A program made the translations under genes and the position numbers. Positions 44,850 to 52,794 of a stretch of 64,000 nt of DNA are shown here, in pieces. This DNA is from Ochrobactrum quorumnocens. GTDB taxonomy: Bacteria; Pseudomonadota; Alphaproteobacteria; Rhizobiales; Rhizobiaceae. Where the stretch lies: assembly GCF_002278035.1 (NCBI RefSeq), contig NZ_CP022603.1, forward strand, positions 496,001 to 560,000, given 5' to 3'. The number at the start of each line of letters is the position of its first letter. Positions within the stretch are counted from its first letter, which is position 1. The notes beneath the pieces are model-generated. The model did not search any database. It saw nothing but the letters and a program-made list of their open reading frames with translations, and was not told the DNA's origin.

Positions 44850-45706
44850 CTCTGCCTCCTTACGCGCGGGTCGAGCACATCGCGCAATCCGTCTCCGAGC
44901 ATGTTAAGCCCCAGAACGGCGAGCGTGATTGCGAGGCCGGGGAAAATCGCCAGCCATGGCGCGTCATAAATGAAAGTTTGTGCATCATTGAGCATCTTGC
45001 CCCAGCTTGGCATTGGCGGCTGGGTGCCAAGCCCGACATAGGAAAGGCCAGCTTCGGCAACGATTGCCAGAGCAAACTGAATAGTCGCCTGCACGATGAG
45101 CACGTGATTGATGTTTGGCAGCACATGTAAAAGCGTGATTGAAACATCGCCACGACCTGCACAACGTGCGGCCTGTACATATTCCCGCTTCCACAAACCA
45201 AGCGATGCACCGCGTGTTACGCGAGCAAAGACCGGCACGTTGAAGATGCCGATTGCAATCATCGCGTTGACCGCACCCGGACCAAAAATCGCGGTGATGA
45301 TAACGGCAGTGAGAAGTGCCGGAAAAGCGAAGGCAAGATCTGTCATTCGCATAACAAAGCCATCAACCATACCGCCGCGTGCTGCTGCGAAGGCACCAAG
45401 CGGAATGCCGACACCAGCGCCAACCAACACGGCAATGATCGAAACAGCAATCGAATTGCGCGCGCCGACCATGATCATGGAAAAGACGTCGCGACCAAAA
45501 TTGTCTGTTCCGAAGAAATGCGTCAGGCTTGGGCCTTGCAGTTTATCGCGGAAGTTCATCGCGGTGGGCGAATATGGCGTCCAGAAATAAGACACCAAGG
45601 CCATAGCTACCAAAATAGCGGTAATGAGCGACCCGACAAACAAGCTACGGCTTAGAAACAACACTCGGAAGCGGTTCAGTTTGGCGATGTTCTGAACGTC
45701 GCTCAT
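44846..45706 (-). CDS. Peptide-type ABC transporter permease (DppC type)
   Basis: A 286-residue permease. It has FFGTDNFGRDVFSMIMVGAR near residue 72 (core GTDNFGRDVFS), six predicted helices, and GLSYVGLGTQPPMPSWGKML near residue 225. The EAA region contains REYVQAARCAGRGD, where the usual small residues are kept. It is coupled by four-base overlaps to the DppB-type gene upstream and the ATPase gene downstream. Together they form the inner-membrane channel. Confidence 0.94.
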   Translation of the reverse strand: MSDVQNIAKLNRFRVLFLSRSLFVGSLITAILVAMALVSYFWTPYSPTAMNFRDKLQGPSLTHFFGTDNFGRDVFSMIMVGARNSIAVSIIAVLVGAGVGIPLGAFAAARGGMVDGFVMRMTDLAFAFPALLTAVIITAIFGPGAVNAMIAIGIFNVPVFARVTRGASLGLWKREYVQAARCAGRGDVSITLLHVLPNINHVLIVQATIQFALAIVAEAGLSYVGLGTQPPMPSWGKMLNDAQTFIYDAPWLAIFPGLAITLAVLGLNMLGDGLRDVLDPRVRRQR

Positions 45707-46656
45707 CGGCTGCCTCCTGTCGAAAGACGCGGATCAATGAAGCCATAGACCAGATCAACGACGAAATTGACGGCAATCACGGAAGCGGCGAGCAATGTCA
45801 CCAGCGACTGAACGGTGATGAGATCGCGCTGGGCGATTGCCTGAAACACCAGCCTTCCAAGGCCGGGAAGATTGAAGACATTTTCGATGATAATGGTTCC
45901 AGCCAACAGAAATGAGAATTGCAGGCCAATAATCGTGACAACCGGGATCAGCGCATTCGGCACCGCATGCTTCCAAAGAGCGGCGTTACGTGTGAGACCC
46001 TTGGCGCGTGCGGTGCGCACGAAATCTTCGCCGAGTGTTTCAATAACAGCTGAACGGGTAACGCGCGCAAGAATGGCGGCAAGCGGCAAGGCGAGTGCCA
46101 GCGCGGGCAAGAACAACGAACGAATACCTATCCAGAAGCCATTTTCCCATCCGGCAAAACCAGATGCGGGGAACCAGCCAAGTTGCAGTGCAAACAGAAG
46201 GATGAGCAGGAGGCCCAGCCAGAAATTCGGGATCGCCACCCCGACCTGCGCCACCCCCATGGAAAGAACATCGCCGGTCTTGCCACGCTTGGAAGCCGCA
46301 TAAACACCCACGGGAATGGCAACCGCAACGGACAGCACCATGGAAAGCAAGGCCAGCGGCAGCGTGACCATGATGCGCGGACCGAGCAACTCACTGATAG
46401 GCACGGAATAGGTGTAACTTGTACCGAAGTCACCTTTCAGAAAGCCGCCAATCCATGATAGGTACCGCCACCACAGCGGCTGATCGAGGCCAAGCTGCTT
46501 ATGCAATGCAGCCAATGTTTCAGGCTGTGCATTGATACCAAGGATGACTGCCGCGGGGTCGCCCGGCAGCACCTGCATCAACAGAAAGACGATGACGGAG
46601 GCCGCAAGCGTCGTAAGCAAGAGCGAGACTAACCGCCCGGATATATAAGCCAGCAA
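45703..46656 (-). CDS. Peptide-type ABC transporter permease (DppB type), probable TTG start
   Basis: A 317-residue permease read from a TTG at 46656. An AAGGAGGT ribosome site lies five bases before it, and the protein then opens with AYISGRLVSLLLTTLAASV, as DppB-type proteins do. The in-frame ATG at 46704 would add 16 unrelated residues and swallow the ribosome site. The family segments LPGDPAAVILG, FNLPGLGRLVFQAI and VDLVYGFIDPRLS are present. It follows the binding-protein gene by 197 bases that include a mosaic element, and is coupled to the DppC-type gene by a four-base overlap. Confidence 0.92.
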   Translation of the reverse strand: MLAYISGRLVSLLLTTLAASVIVFLLMQVLPGDPAAVILGINAQPETLAALHKQLGLDQPLWWRYLSWIGGFLKGDFGTSYTYSVPISELLGPRIMVTLPLALLSMVLSVAVAIPVGVYAASKRGKTGDVLSMGVAQVGVAIPNFWLGLLLILLFALQLGWFPASGFAGWENGFWIGIRSLFLPALALALPLAAILARVTRSAVIETLGEDFVRTARAKGLTRNAALWKHAVPNALIPVVTIIGLQFSFLLAGTIIIENVFNLPGLGRLVFQAIAQRDLITVQSLVTLLAASVIAVNFVVDLVYGFIDPRLSTGGSR

Positions 46657-46763
46657 AGCGACCTCCTTGAAGTGTTGGCGTCTGCCGCACACTCCGCATT
46701 CCATTCTTTACCGCGCCGCAGCCCCTTGGTTATTATCGCTGCGCGGCCATTCAAGTTGTTCTA

Positions 46764-46809
46764 CGCGCATTTTTGTCCGAAAACCGTCTTACACCTTTCG
46801 GAACGCGCG
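46764..46809. repeat. Intergenic mosaic hairpin element, copy 7
   Basis: CGCGCATTTTTGTCCGAAAACCG... CTTTCGGAACGCGCG: outer arms CGCGC / GCGCG and inner arms CCGAAA / TTTCGG. It is related to copies 1 and 2 and has the same orientation on the plus strand. It lies between the binding-protein gene and the first permease gene of the amidase operon. Confidence 0.72.
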
Positions 46810-46853
46810 TGAATATCCGCCCCTAAGCACCAAACGCCGGAGCGGATCATTTT

Positions 46854-48332
46854 TTAGTTTTCCCAGTAAACCTGTGTCAGATCATCAGCCGGGATTGGCA
46901 TGTTCTTCCAGAGGCCTTTGACGTTCTTATTCCACACACCGATTTTTGGCAGCGCATAGAGGAAGATGTTCGGCTCGTCTGCGGCAAGCTTTTCCTGAAG
47001 CTTCTTTACGAGTTCAAGCTGTTCTTCGTCACTACCCGCTTCGGCATAAGCTTTGTACAGCGCCTTATATTCCGGGTTGTTGTAATTGAAGTAGTATTTG
47101 TCACGGGCATAGATATCGAGATCACGTGCTTCGGTATGAGCAATGATCGTCGCATCAAAATCTGAACGCTTGAATACCTGGTCAAGCCACTGCGCAAACT
47201 CGATTGGAACGAGATTGGCTTGAATGCCCACTTCCGCCAGCATGGCCGCAATGATCTCACCACCGCGACGCGCATAGGCCGGAGGTGGAAGCGTAATGGT
47301 GATCGACGTGCCCTCAGGAACGCCTGCTTCTTCCAGCAACTGCTTCGCCTTGGCCGGATCATACGGATAGGTTTTGGACAGATCAACATAACCCGGATCG
47401 ACTGGTGCATAATGCGAGCCGATTGGCGTCCCAAACCCGGAATAAACACCTTCGATCAGTGCCTTGCTGTCGATGGCATGGGCCAGTGCCTGACGCACCT
47501 TCACATTGTCGAATGGAGCCTTGGCATTGTTAAGCGAAAGCAGAACTTTACCTGCAGTATCGCCTACTTCCACCTGAAGCTTATCATCGCTCTTGAAGCG
47601 GCTGATCAGTTCAGGAGCCTGGAACATCGGGAATACGTCAATGTCCCCCGCAAGGATGGCCGCTGCTGCAGCCGATGGATCGCTCACAAAGCGGAAGGTA
47701 ACTGCAGAGAGTTTTGCAGCCTCGCCCCAATAGTCTGGATTGCGGTCGAGTTCGACACGATCACCCTGTACCCAACGCTTGAACTTGAACGGGCCTGTCC
47801 CGACAGGCTTGGTGCGGTTATCGGCTGCTGAATTAGGCGCAACCATTACAGCATCACCCCAACCCATATTGAACAGGAAGTTCGAGGTTGGACGTTTCAG
47901 TGTGACAACGGCGGTCGCTGAATCAGGACATTCAGTGCTGGCGATTGGCTCAAAAAGACCCTTCTGCGCATTCGTGGAATCTGGGGCCACCGCACGCTCA
48001 TAAGAGAATTTTACAACCGAGCAATCGAATGGCGTTCCATCGTGGAACTTCACGCCCTGGCGCAGCTTGAATGTGTAAGTTTGTTTATCGTCTGAAACGG
48101 TCCAGCTTTCAGAAAGCTGTGGCTTCACTGTGCCGTCTTCGACGATACGAACCAGACCTTCATAGAGATTGGCATAAGTAACCTGCCGGATACCGGCAGC
48201 GGCATTTGCCGTCGGGTCGAGGCCTGGAGGTTCCAGCACTTCGCCGACCACCAGCGTATCCTTTGCAAAGGCACCGTTGATCGATGCCAGCATCGTGGCT
48301 GTTATCAGCCCGGCTTTCAGCAGTTTACTCAT
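46854..48332 (-). CDS. Peptide/nickel-type ABC transporter substrate-binding protein
   Basis: A 492-residue SBP_bac_5 family protein with a Sec signal (MSKLLKAGLITATMLASI, cleavage after AFA). The mature part begins LVVGEVLEPPGLDPTANA and includes YTFKLRQGVKFHDGTPFDC and the family's PVGTGPFKFKRW. Two cysteines (in FDCSVV and TECPDS) may form a disulfide. It captures the solute for the permeases at 44846-46656. The gene lies 30 bases after the SDR gene. The ligand is not evident; the amidase and oxidoreductases in the operon suggest an amide or amino alcohol rather than a plain peptide. Confidence 0.94.
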   Translation of the reverse strand: MSKLLKAGLITATMLASINGAFAKDTLVVGEVLEPPGLDPTANAAAGIRQVTYANLYEGLVRIVEDGTVKPQLSESWTVSDDKQTYTFKLRQGVKFHDGTPFDCSVVKFSYERAVAPDSTNAQKGLFEPIASTECPDSATAVVTLKRPTSNFLFNMGWGDAVMVAPNSAADNRTKPVGTGPFKFKRWVQGDRVELDRNPDYWGEAAKLSAVTFRFVSDPSAAAAAILAGDIDVFPMFQAPELISRFKSDDKLQVEVGDTAGKVLLSLNNAKAPFDNVKVRQALAHAIDSKALIEGVYSGFGTPIGSHYAPVDPGYVDLSKTYPYDPAKAKQLLEEAGVPEGTSITITLPPPAYARRGGEIIAAMLAEVGIQANLVPIEFAQWLDQVFKRSDFDATIIAHTEARDLDIYARDKYYFNYNNPEYKALYKAYAEAGSDEEQLELVKKLQEKLAADEPNIFLYALPKIGVWNKNVKGLWKNMPIPADDLTQVYWEN

Positions 48333-48362
48333 CGTTCCTCTTGAGCTCCCCTTATCTCTTAT

Positions 48363-49115
48363 TTAAATCGAACGCCCGCCATCCACGTCGAGCGCCACCC
48401 CGGTAATCATAGATGCAGCGGGCGAGCAAAGGAAAGCCGCAGCTTCAGCCAAATCATCAGGTTTCAACAGGCGGCCCATCGGAATGGAATCGCGGAACTT
48501 CTTGCGAATTTCTTCGGTATCCTCACCCATAAAGGTGGTGAGAAGCGGTGTTTCGCCTGCAACCGGGTTCAGTGCGACAACACGAATTTTTGCAGGCGCA
48601 AGCTCGATCGCCAGCGCCTTTGTGACGGAAACCACCCAGCCCTTCGTCGCATTATACCAGGCGAGATTAGGACGCGGACGACCAGCACCGGTCGACGCGA
48701 CATTGAGAATGACGCCTTCGCCATTCTGCTTCATATGCGGGATCAGCTTGCGCGTCGTTAGATAGATGCCGCGCACATTGACACCAAAAATGCGGTCGAA
48801 TTCTTCCGGCTCAACCAGTTCGGCATTCTGCGGTTTGTGACCAATACCAGCATTGTTGATCAGAATATCGACCTTGCCGAATTTCGACAGGGCCGCTTCT
48901 ACGGCCGCATCAACATCGGATTCCCTGGAAATATCGGCAGCAACGCTAAGTGCTGCATTACCTATTTCCGATGCAACGCGGTCCGCACCAGCCTGATCGC
49001 GATCAACGACCACGACCTTCGCGCCGCCAGCGGCAAAACGCTTAGCCATACCCTCGCCAAATCCAGAACCTGCTCCAGTGATGAGCGCGACCTTACCTTC
49101 AAGCGACACTGTCAT
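48363..49115 (-). CDS. Short-chain dehydrogenase/reductase
   Basis: A 250-residue classical SDR. The NAD(P) loop GAGSGFG is at residues 14-20, NNAG at 87-90, and the catalytic Ser141, Tyr154 and Lys158 are all present with normal spacing (YNATK). An acidic residue after the second strand (VVVVDRD) favours NAD over NADP. It lies 17 bases after the aldehyde dehydrogenase gene, so the pair may oxidise an alcohol to an aldehyde and then to an acid. The exact substrate is unknown. Confidence 0.93.
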   Translation of the reverse strand: MTVSLEGKVALITGAGSGFGEGMAKRFAAGGAKVVVVDRDQAGADRVASEIGNAALSVAADISRESDVDAAVEAALSKFGKVDILINNAGIGHKPQNAELVEPEEFDRIFGVNVRGIYLTTRKLIPHMKQNGEGVILNVASTGAGRPRPNLAWYNATKGWVVSVTKALAIELAPAKIRVVALNPVAGETPLLTTFMGEDTEEIRKKFRDSIPMGRLLKPDDLAEAAAFLCSPAASMITGVALDVDGGRSI

Positions 49116-49132
49116 TCTCCCAAATGCTATTC

Positions 49133-50605
49133 TTAACCGTGATAAACGGAAATCGTTTTCAGCGAGGCGAAGCCATAAAGCGCTTCGAAACCCTTTTCAC
49201 GACCATGCCCCGATCTCTTCACGCCGCCGAACGGCAACTCGATACCGCCGCCAGCACCATAATTATTGATGAAGACCTGACCGGAATGGATCGCATGGGC
49301 GAGCCGGAACTGACGTCCACCATCATTGGTCCAGATTCCGCACACGAGACCATAGGACGTGCCGTTGGCAATGGCGATTGCTTCTTCTTCCGTATCGAAT
49401 GGCAGGATGACCTGTACCGGCCCAAAGATTTCTTCCTGCGCAAGACAATGATCGGCAGGAACATCGCGGATCAAAGTCGGCAGAACATAAGCACCGCCTT
49501 CCGGCGCGTCATCGACAAGCACACCTTGCGCCGCTATCGCCAGCCCATCTTCTTTCGCTACATCAAGATAGCCTTCGATGATTGCCTTCTGGCGCGGCGA
49601 GACCACCGGACCAACTGACAGGTCATCGCCCGCCGGACCAACTTTCAACGCGCGATAACGTTCGCTCATGCGTGCCACAACATCTTCATAGATGCTGCGT
49701 TCGACCAGAATGCGCGACGACGCAGAACAGGTCTGGCCTGCGTTCTGGATACCCGCATTAACGAGAAACGGGACAGCACGTTCAATATCTGCATCAGCAA
49801 AGACAATTTGCGGCGACTTACCGCCCAGCTCAAGCGTAACAGGCACAGTGTTTTTCGCAGCGGCTGCCTGAATGAGCTCCCCGGTACGAACCGAGCCAGT
49901 GAAGGAAATATGATTGACATCCGGATGCTCGGAGAGAGCGGCCCCCGCCTCCGCTCCAAGACCAGTCACGATATTAAGTGCACCTTTCGGAAGACCAGCC
50001 TGTTCTGCGATCTTCGCAAATTCCAGAATGGTAAGGCAGGCTTCCTCAGCAGGCTTCACCACTGTTGCATTGCCCATCGCCAGTGCTGCACCAAGGCTGC
50101 GACCAAGGATCTGCATTGGGTAATTCCAAGGAATGATATGGCCAGTGACACCATGCGGTTCGTAAATCGAAAGAACCGTGAAGCCGTTCTGATATGGCAG
50201 CGTGTCGCCATGCACTTTGTCGGCAGAAGCACCGTAGAACTCGAAATAGCGTGCAAGCGCAATCACATCGGAACGCGCCTGCGTAGTCGGTTTGCCGACA
50301 TCTTTCGATTCCAGCTCGGTAAGCAGATCGACGTTCTTCAACACTTCTTCTGAAATACCATGCAGCACACGACCGCGTTCTGTCGCGGTCAGTTTGCCCC
50401 AATCACCGGAAAGTGCGGCGCGCGCGGCGGCCACGGCCAGATCAACATCGGCCTTCGCACCGCGCGCGATGAGAGCCAGATCGCTGCCATCAGAAGGATT
50501 ACGCACAGTGATGTGTTCGCCACCCAGCGCATCACGCCACTCATTGTTTATGTAATTGCCATAGCGCAGCAAGCCAGAGCCTCCAGCCTTGTTATCATGC
50601 TTCAT
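49133..50605 (-). CDS. Aldehyde dehydrogenase (NAD-dependent, betaine/amino-aldehyde group)
   Basis: A 490-residue ALDH. The start at 50605 is favoured by AGGAG with seven-base spacing; an ATG two codons earlier is too close to that site. Key features are PWNYPMQ near residue 148, the catalytic Glu in VTLELGGKSPQ near residue 250, the nucleophile in GQTCSASSRI near 285 (NAGQTC), and EEIFGPVQ near 385. The PWNYP and GQTC contexts are close to betaine-aldehyde and aminobutyraldehyde dehydrogenases. The gene overlaps the end of the GntR gene by 11 bases and precedes the SDR gene. Confidence 0.93.
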   Translation of the reverse strand: MKHDNKAGGSGLLRYGNYINNEWRDALGGEHITVRNPSDGSDLALIARGAKADVDLAVAAARAALSGDWGKLTATERGRVLHGISEEVLKNVDLLTELESKDVGKPTTQARSDVIALARYFEFYGASADKVHGDTLPYQNGFTVLSIYEPHGVTGHIIPWNYPMQILGRSLGAALAMGNATVVKPAEEACLTILEFAKIAEQAGLPKGALNIVTGLGAEAGAALSEHPDVNHISFTGSVRTGELIQAAAAKNTVPVTLELGGKSPQIVFADADIERAVPFLVNAGIQNAGQTCSASSRILVERSIYEDVVARMSERYRALKVGPAGDDLSVGPVVSPRQKAIIEGYLDVAKEDGLAIAAQGVLVDDAPEGGAYVLPTLIRDVPADHCLAQEEIFGPVQVILPFDTEEEAIAIANGTSYGLVCGIWTNDGGRQFRLAHAIHSGQVFINNYGAGGGIELPFGGVKRSGHGREKGFEALYGFASLKTISVYHG

Positions 50606-51275
50606 TTTCATTCTCCTGAAGAGGCATTTCAGCCTCCAGTCGTGCCGTGGTCGCGCGAATATGAGCCCGCGCCAGCCGCTCGGCCCCTTCGCCATCACGC
50701 GCAGCAATAGCCTCAACAATCCCGCCGTGTTCGCGGATCGCATCGCGCGCCCTGTCCACCGACAGCGAGAAGGAGGGGGCAAATACCTGCGATGTCATAC
50801 GCAACAGCGGAACGAATGCGATCAGCGAGGCATTGCCCGCCGTGTTCATCACCGCCATGTGAAAATCGACATTCGTCTGTGTGTAAGCTTTGGGGTCCCA
50901 TGGATCAACGACTGCACCCTGCCCGGCAACATGGGCACGCAGCTTTGCGATATCCTCGTCTGTTGCGCGCTCCGCGGCAAAGCGCGCTGCAACACCATCC
51001 AGCACTTCACGCACAGCATATGCATCAATGAGGCGGGTAAGATCGGCAGAAGCCACGCGAACACCTCGACCCGGCAGATGAACAACCAGTCCGTCGCGCT
51101 CCAGAACACGCAGCGCCTCGCGCAACGGAGTGCGGCTGATGCCGAACTCAGCGGCCATGTGCTCCTGCCGGAGTATCGCACCCGGCGCATAAACGCCCGA
51201 ATAGATTCGCTCGCGAAGTGCCTCTGCAACTTCGTCCAACAAACGGGTCTGACTGCGCCATTCAAAAGCCGCCAA
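50595..51275 (-). CDS. GntR family regulator (FadR/FCD type), probable TTG start
   Basis: A 226-residue regulator. I start at the TTG at 51275, which has GGGAGG eight bases upstream and leaves a normal N-terminus (AAFEWRSQTRLLDEVAEAL). The in-frame codons further up, to 51320, carry no ribosome site. The GntR winged helix covers residues about 10-75 (GISRTPLREALRVLERDGLV). The all-helical FCD ligand domain follows, with metal-type residues in FHMAVM and REHGGIVEAI. It overlaps the ALDH gene by 11 bases and heads the operon, so it is probably a repressor relieved by an acid metabolite of the pathway. Confidence 0.9.
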   Translation of the reverse strand: MAAFEWRSQTRLLDEVAEALRERIYSGVYAPGAILRQEHMAAEFGISRTPLREALRVLERDGLVVHLPGRGVRVASADLTRLIDAYAVREVLDGVAARFAAERATDEDIAKLRAHVAGQGAVVDPWDPKAYTQTNVDFHMAVMNTAGNASLIAFVPLLRMTSQVFAPSFSLSVDRARDAIREHGGIVEAIAARDGEGAERLARAHIRATTARLEAEMPLQENENEA

Positions 51276-51306
51276 TAGAAAAGCCTCCCAACTTTTCTCA
51301 GTACAA

Positions 51307-51317
51307 TATCCTGGATA
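51307..51317. promoter_or_regulatory. Small palindrome upstream of the GntR gene
   Basis: TATCC, central T, GGATA: an 11-bp perfect dyad 32 bases before the proposed TTG start. Size and position fit a GntR-family operator for autoregulation, but it is short enough to occur by chance. Confidence 0.4.
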
Positions 51318-51426
51318 CAAAATCAGTCAATCCGAAATTCGGCGCGTTTTCTGAAAAGATTTATGTGTGCTGACGAAGGATAATTCCGGATAGTAACCGT
51401 CGCGCGAAACAAGGCGCGAGATGCAT

Positions 51427-51453
51427 AAAAAACGCCGCGACAAGCGCGGCGTT
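51427..51453 (-). terminator. Rho-independent terminator of the ECF/phosphoribosyltransferase operon
   Basis: Perfect nine-base stem AACGCCGCG / CGCGGCGTT with loop ACAAG. Read on the minus strand it is followed by TTTTTT. It lies 32 bases after the stop of the phosphoribosyltransferase gene (51485). Confidence 0.92.
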
Positions 51454-51484
51454 TTCGAGTGTAACGGCAGCATGGCTGCGGTCT

Positions 51485-52123
51485 TTAGAGAAAACTCTTG
51501 GATATCGGCTTCCACTCGCCATCCTGATTATCGAACTGTGGAATATGCGCGAGGCTGTGAAGCAGCTTCACATCATCACCAAGTACCTCCTGCCAATCCT
51601 TAGCTTCAGTAAGAATCACGCCAACCCCAACGACTTCTCCGCCCGCCTTGCGTACCAGCTCTACCGAGCCCTTGAGGCTTGAGCCGGAAGCAACGACATC
51701 GTCCACCACAACCACGCGCTTGTCTTTGAGAAGCGGGATCGCCTGACGATCGAGAAGCAGGCGCTGCTCGCCTTTTGAGGTGATGGAAGAAATGGTCTGC
51801 ACCAGCGCGTCGCCAAGATGAATCTTTGGTGATTTCTGCAGAATAACATAGTCGTCGAGACCAAGTGCTCGCGAGACTTCAATCGCAACAGGAATGCCAA
51901 GCGTTGCAGCGCCGACAATCACATCCGGCTTCAACGGCGCAAGCTTTTCAGCCAGTGCCTTGCCTACGTGTTCGCCAAAACGAACACCGAGATCAATGAC
52001 CATCATCAACGAAATGGCGAAATTCGGATTGATCGGCACTATCGGCAGATCGACCTTGCTGCCCGCGACATCGACAGTCCAGACTTGGCCGTTTCCGGAG
52101 AGTTTTGCGCTGTCTTCAGTCAT
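51485..52123 (-). CDS. Phosphoribosyltransferase linked to an ECF transporter
   Basis: A 212-residue type I phosphoribosyltransferase. The PRPP-binding loop is VVVVDDVVASGSS (residues 137-149), preceded by the PPi loop region VILQKSPK and the hood-side strand DVIVGAATLGIP. The layout is closest to adenine/xanthine phosphoribosyltransferases. It should convert a free base plus PRPP to the nucleotide in the cytoplasm. Its start overlaps the end of the EcfT-like gene by four bases, so import and phosphoribosylation are coupled; the substrate is probably a nucleobase or similar ring, though the sequence does not say which. Confidence 0.87.
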   Translation of the reverse strand: MTEDSAKLSGNGQVWTVDVAGSKVDLPIVPINPNFAISLMMVIDLGVRFGEHVGKALAEKLAPLKPDVIVGAATLGIPVAIEVSRALGLDDYVILQKSPKIHLGDALVQTISSITSKGEQRLLLDRQAIPLLKDKRVVVVDDVVASGSSLKGSVELVRKAGGEVVGVGVILTEAKDWQEVLGDDVKLLHSLAHIPQFDNQDGEWKPISKSFL

Positions 52124-52794
52124 CGTTTTACATCCTTGGAATTAAGTCTCGATTCGACCAGTAGGCCGACGTTACGCCATGTGGTACGCTTGCGCTTGGT
52201 ATCAAAACCATAAATGGCGAGCGACAGCGAAATCGCATGGGCCATGCGGATAGCCTGAACCAACAATGGCACCCCGCGCGCCAGCGCAAAACGCAGACGC
52301 ATTGGGAACGAAACGTCGTCAATTTCCATACCGCGTGCGCGTTGCGCATCTGCTATGCGTTCGAAATCCTCACGCAACATCGGGATGATACCAAAGGTCA
52401 GCGACAAGACAAGCGTCACCATGGGCGGCAGACGGGCAGCGCTGGCAGCAGCCAAAATTGAACCCGGCGTACTGGTTTCCATAACGAAATAGAAGGCTGC
52501 AGTGGTCGTTACCAGACGTGCCGCCATGCCTGCAGCGATGGGCAAAGTATCAACGAATGCCATACCTTGCAGCACAAGATTAAGAATCCAGCTTGCCATG
52601 ACGAGCAATGTCAGAAGCACAGCCCCCTTGAGATAGCCACGCAGGCCCGGCACCTTGACCATCATCAGAAAGCCAACTGTAACCAACGCAAGTGGCAAAC
52701 CATATTTCCAGCCCGGCACCAGCCAAGTTGCAAGCATGACCAGAAATGCTGCTGCGAGTTTTACGAAGAAGTTAAGGTCATAGAAGATTTTCAT
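52120..52794 (-). CDS. ECF transporter T component (EcfT-like)
   Basis: A 224-residue membrane protein. The start at 52794 makes an ATGA overlap with the ATPase gene. Five to six helices are visible, then the cytoplasmic coupling region with the Ala-Arg-Gly motif in IADAQRARGMEIDD and a second basic helix ending in LARGVPLLVQAIRMA. These are the two coupling helices that dock on the ATPases. It forms the energising module with the double ATPase, and both ends overlap neighbours by four bases. Confidence 0.88.
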   Translation of the reverse strand: MKIFYDLNFFVKLAAAFLVMLATWLVPGWKYGLPLALVTVGFLMMVKVPGLRGYLKGAVLLTLLVMASWILNLVLQGMAFVDTLPIAAGMAARLVTTTAAFYFVMETSTPGSILAAASAARLPPMVTLVLSLTFGIIPMLREDFERIADAQRARGMEIDDVSFPMRLRFALARGVPLLVQAIRMAHAISLSLAIYGFDTKRKRTTWRNVGLLVESRLNSKDVKR

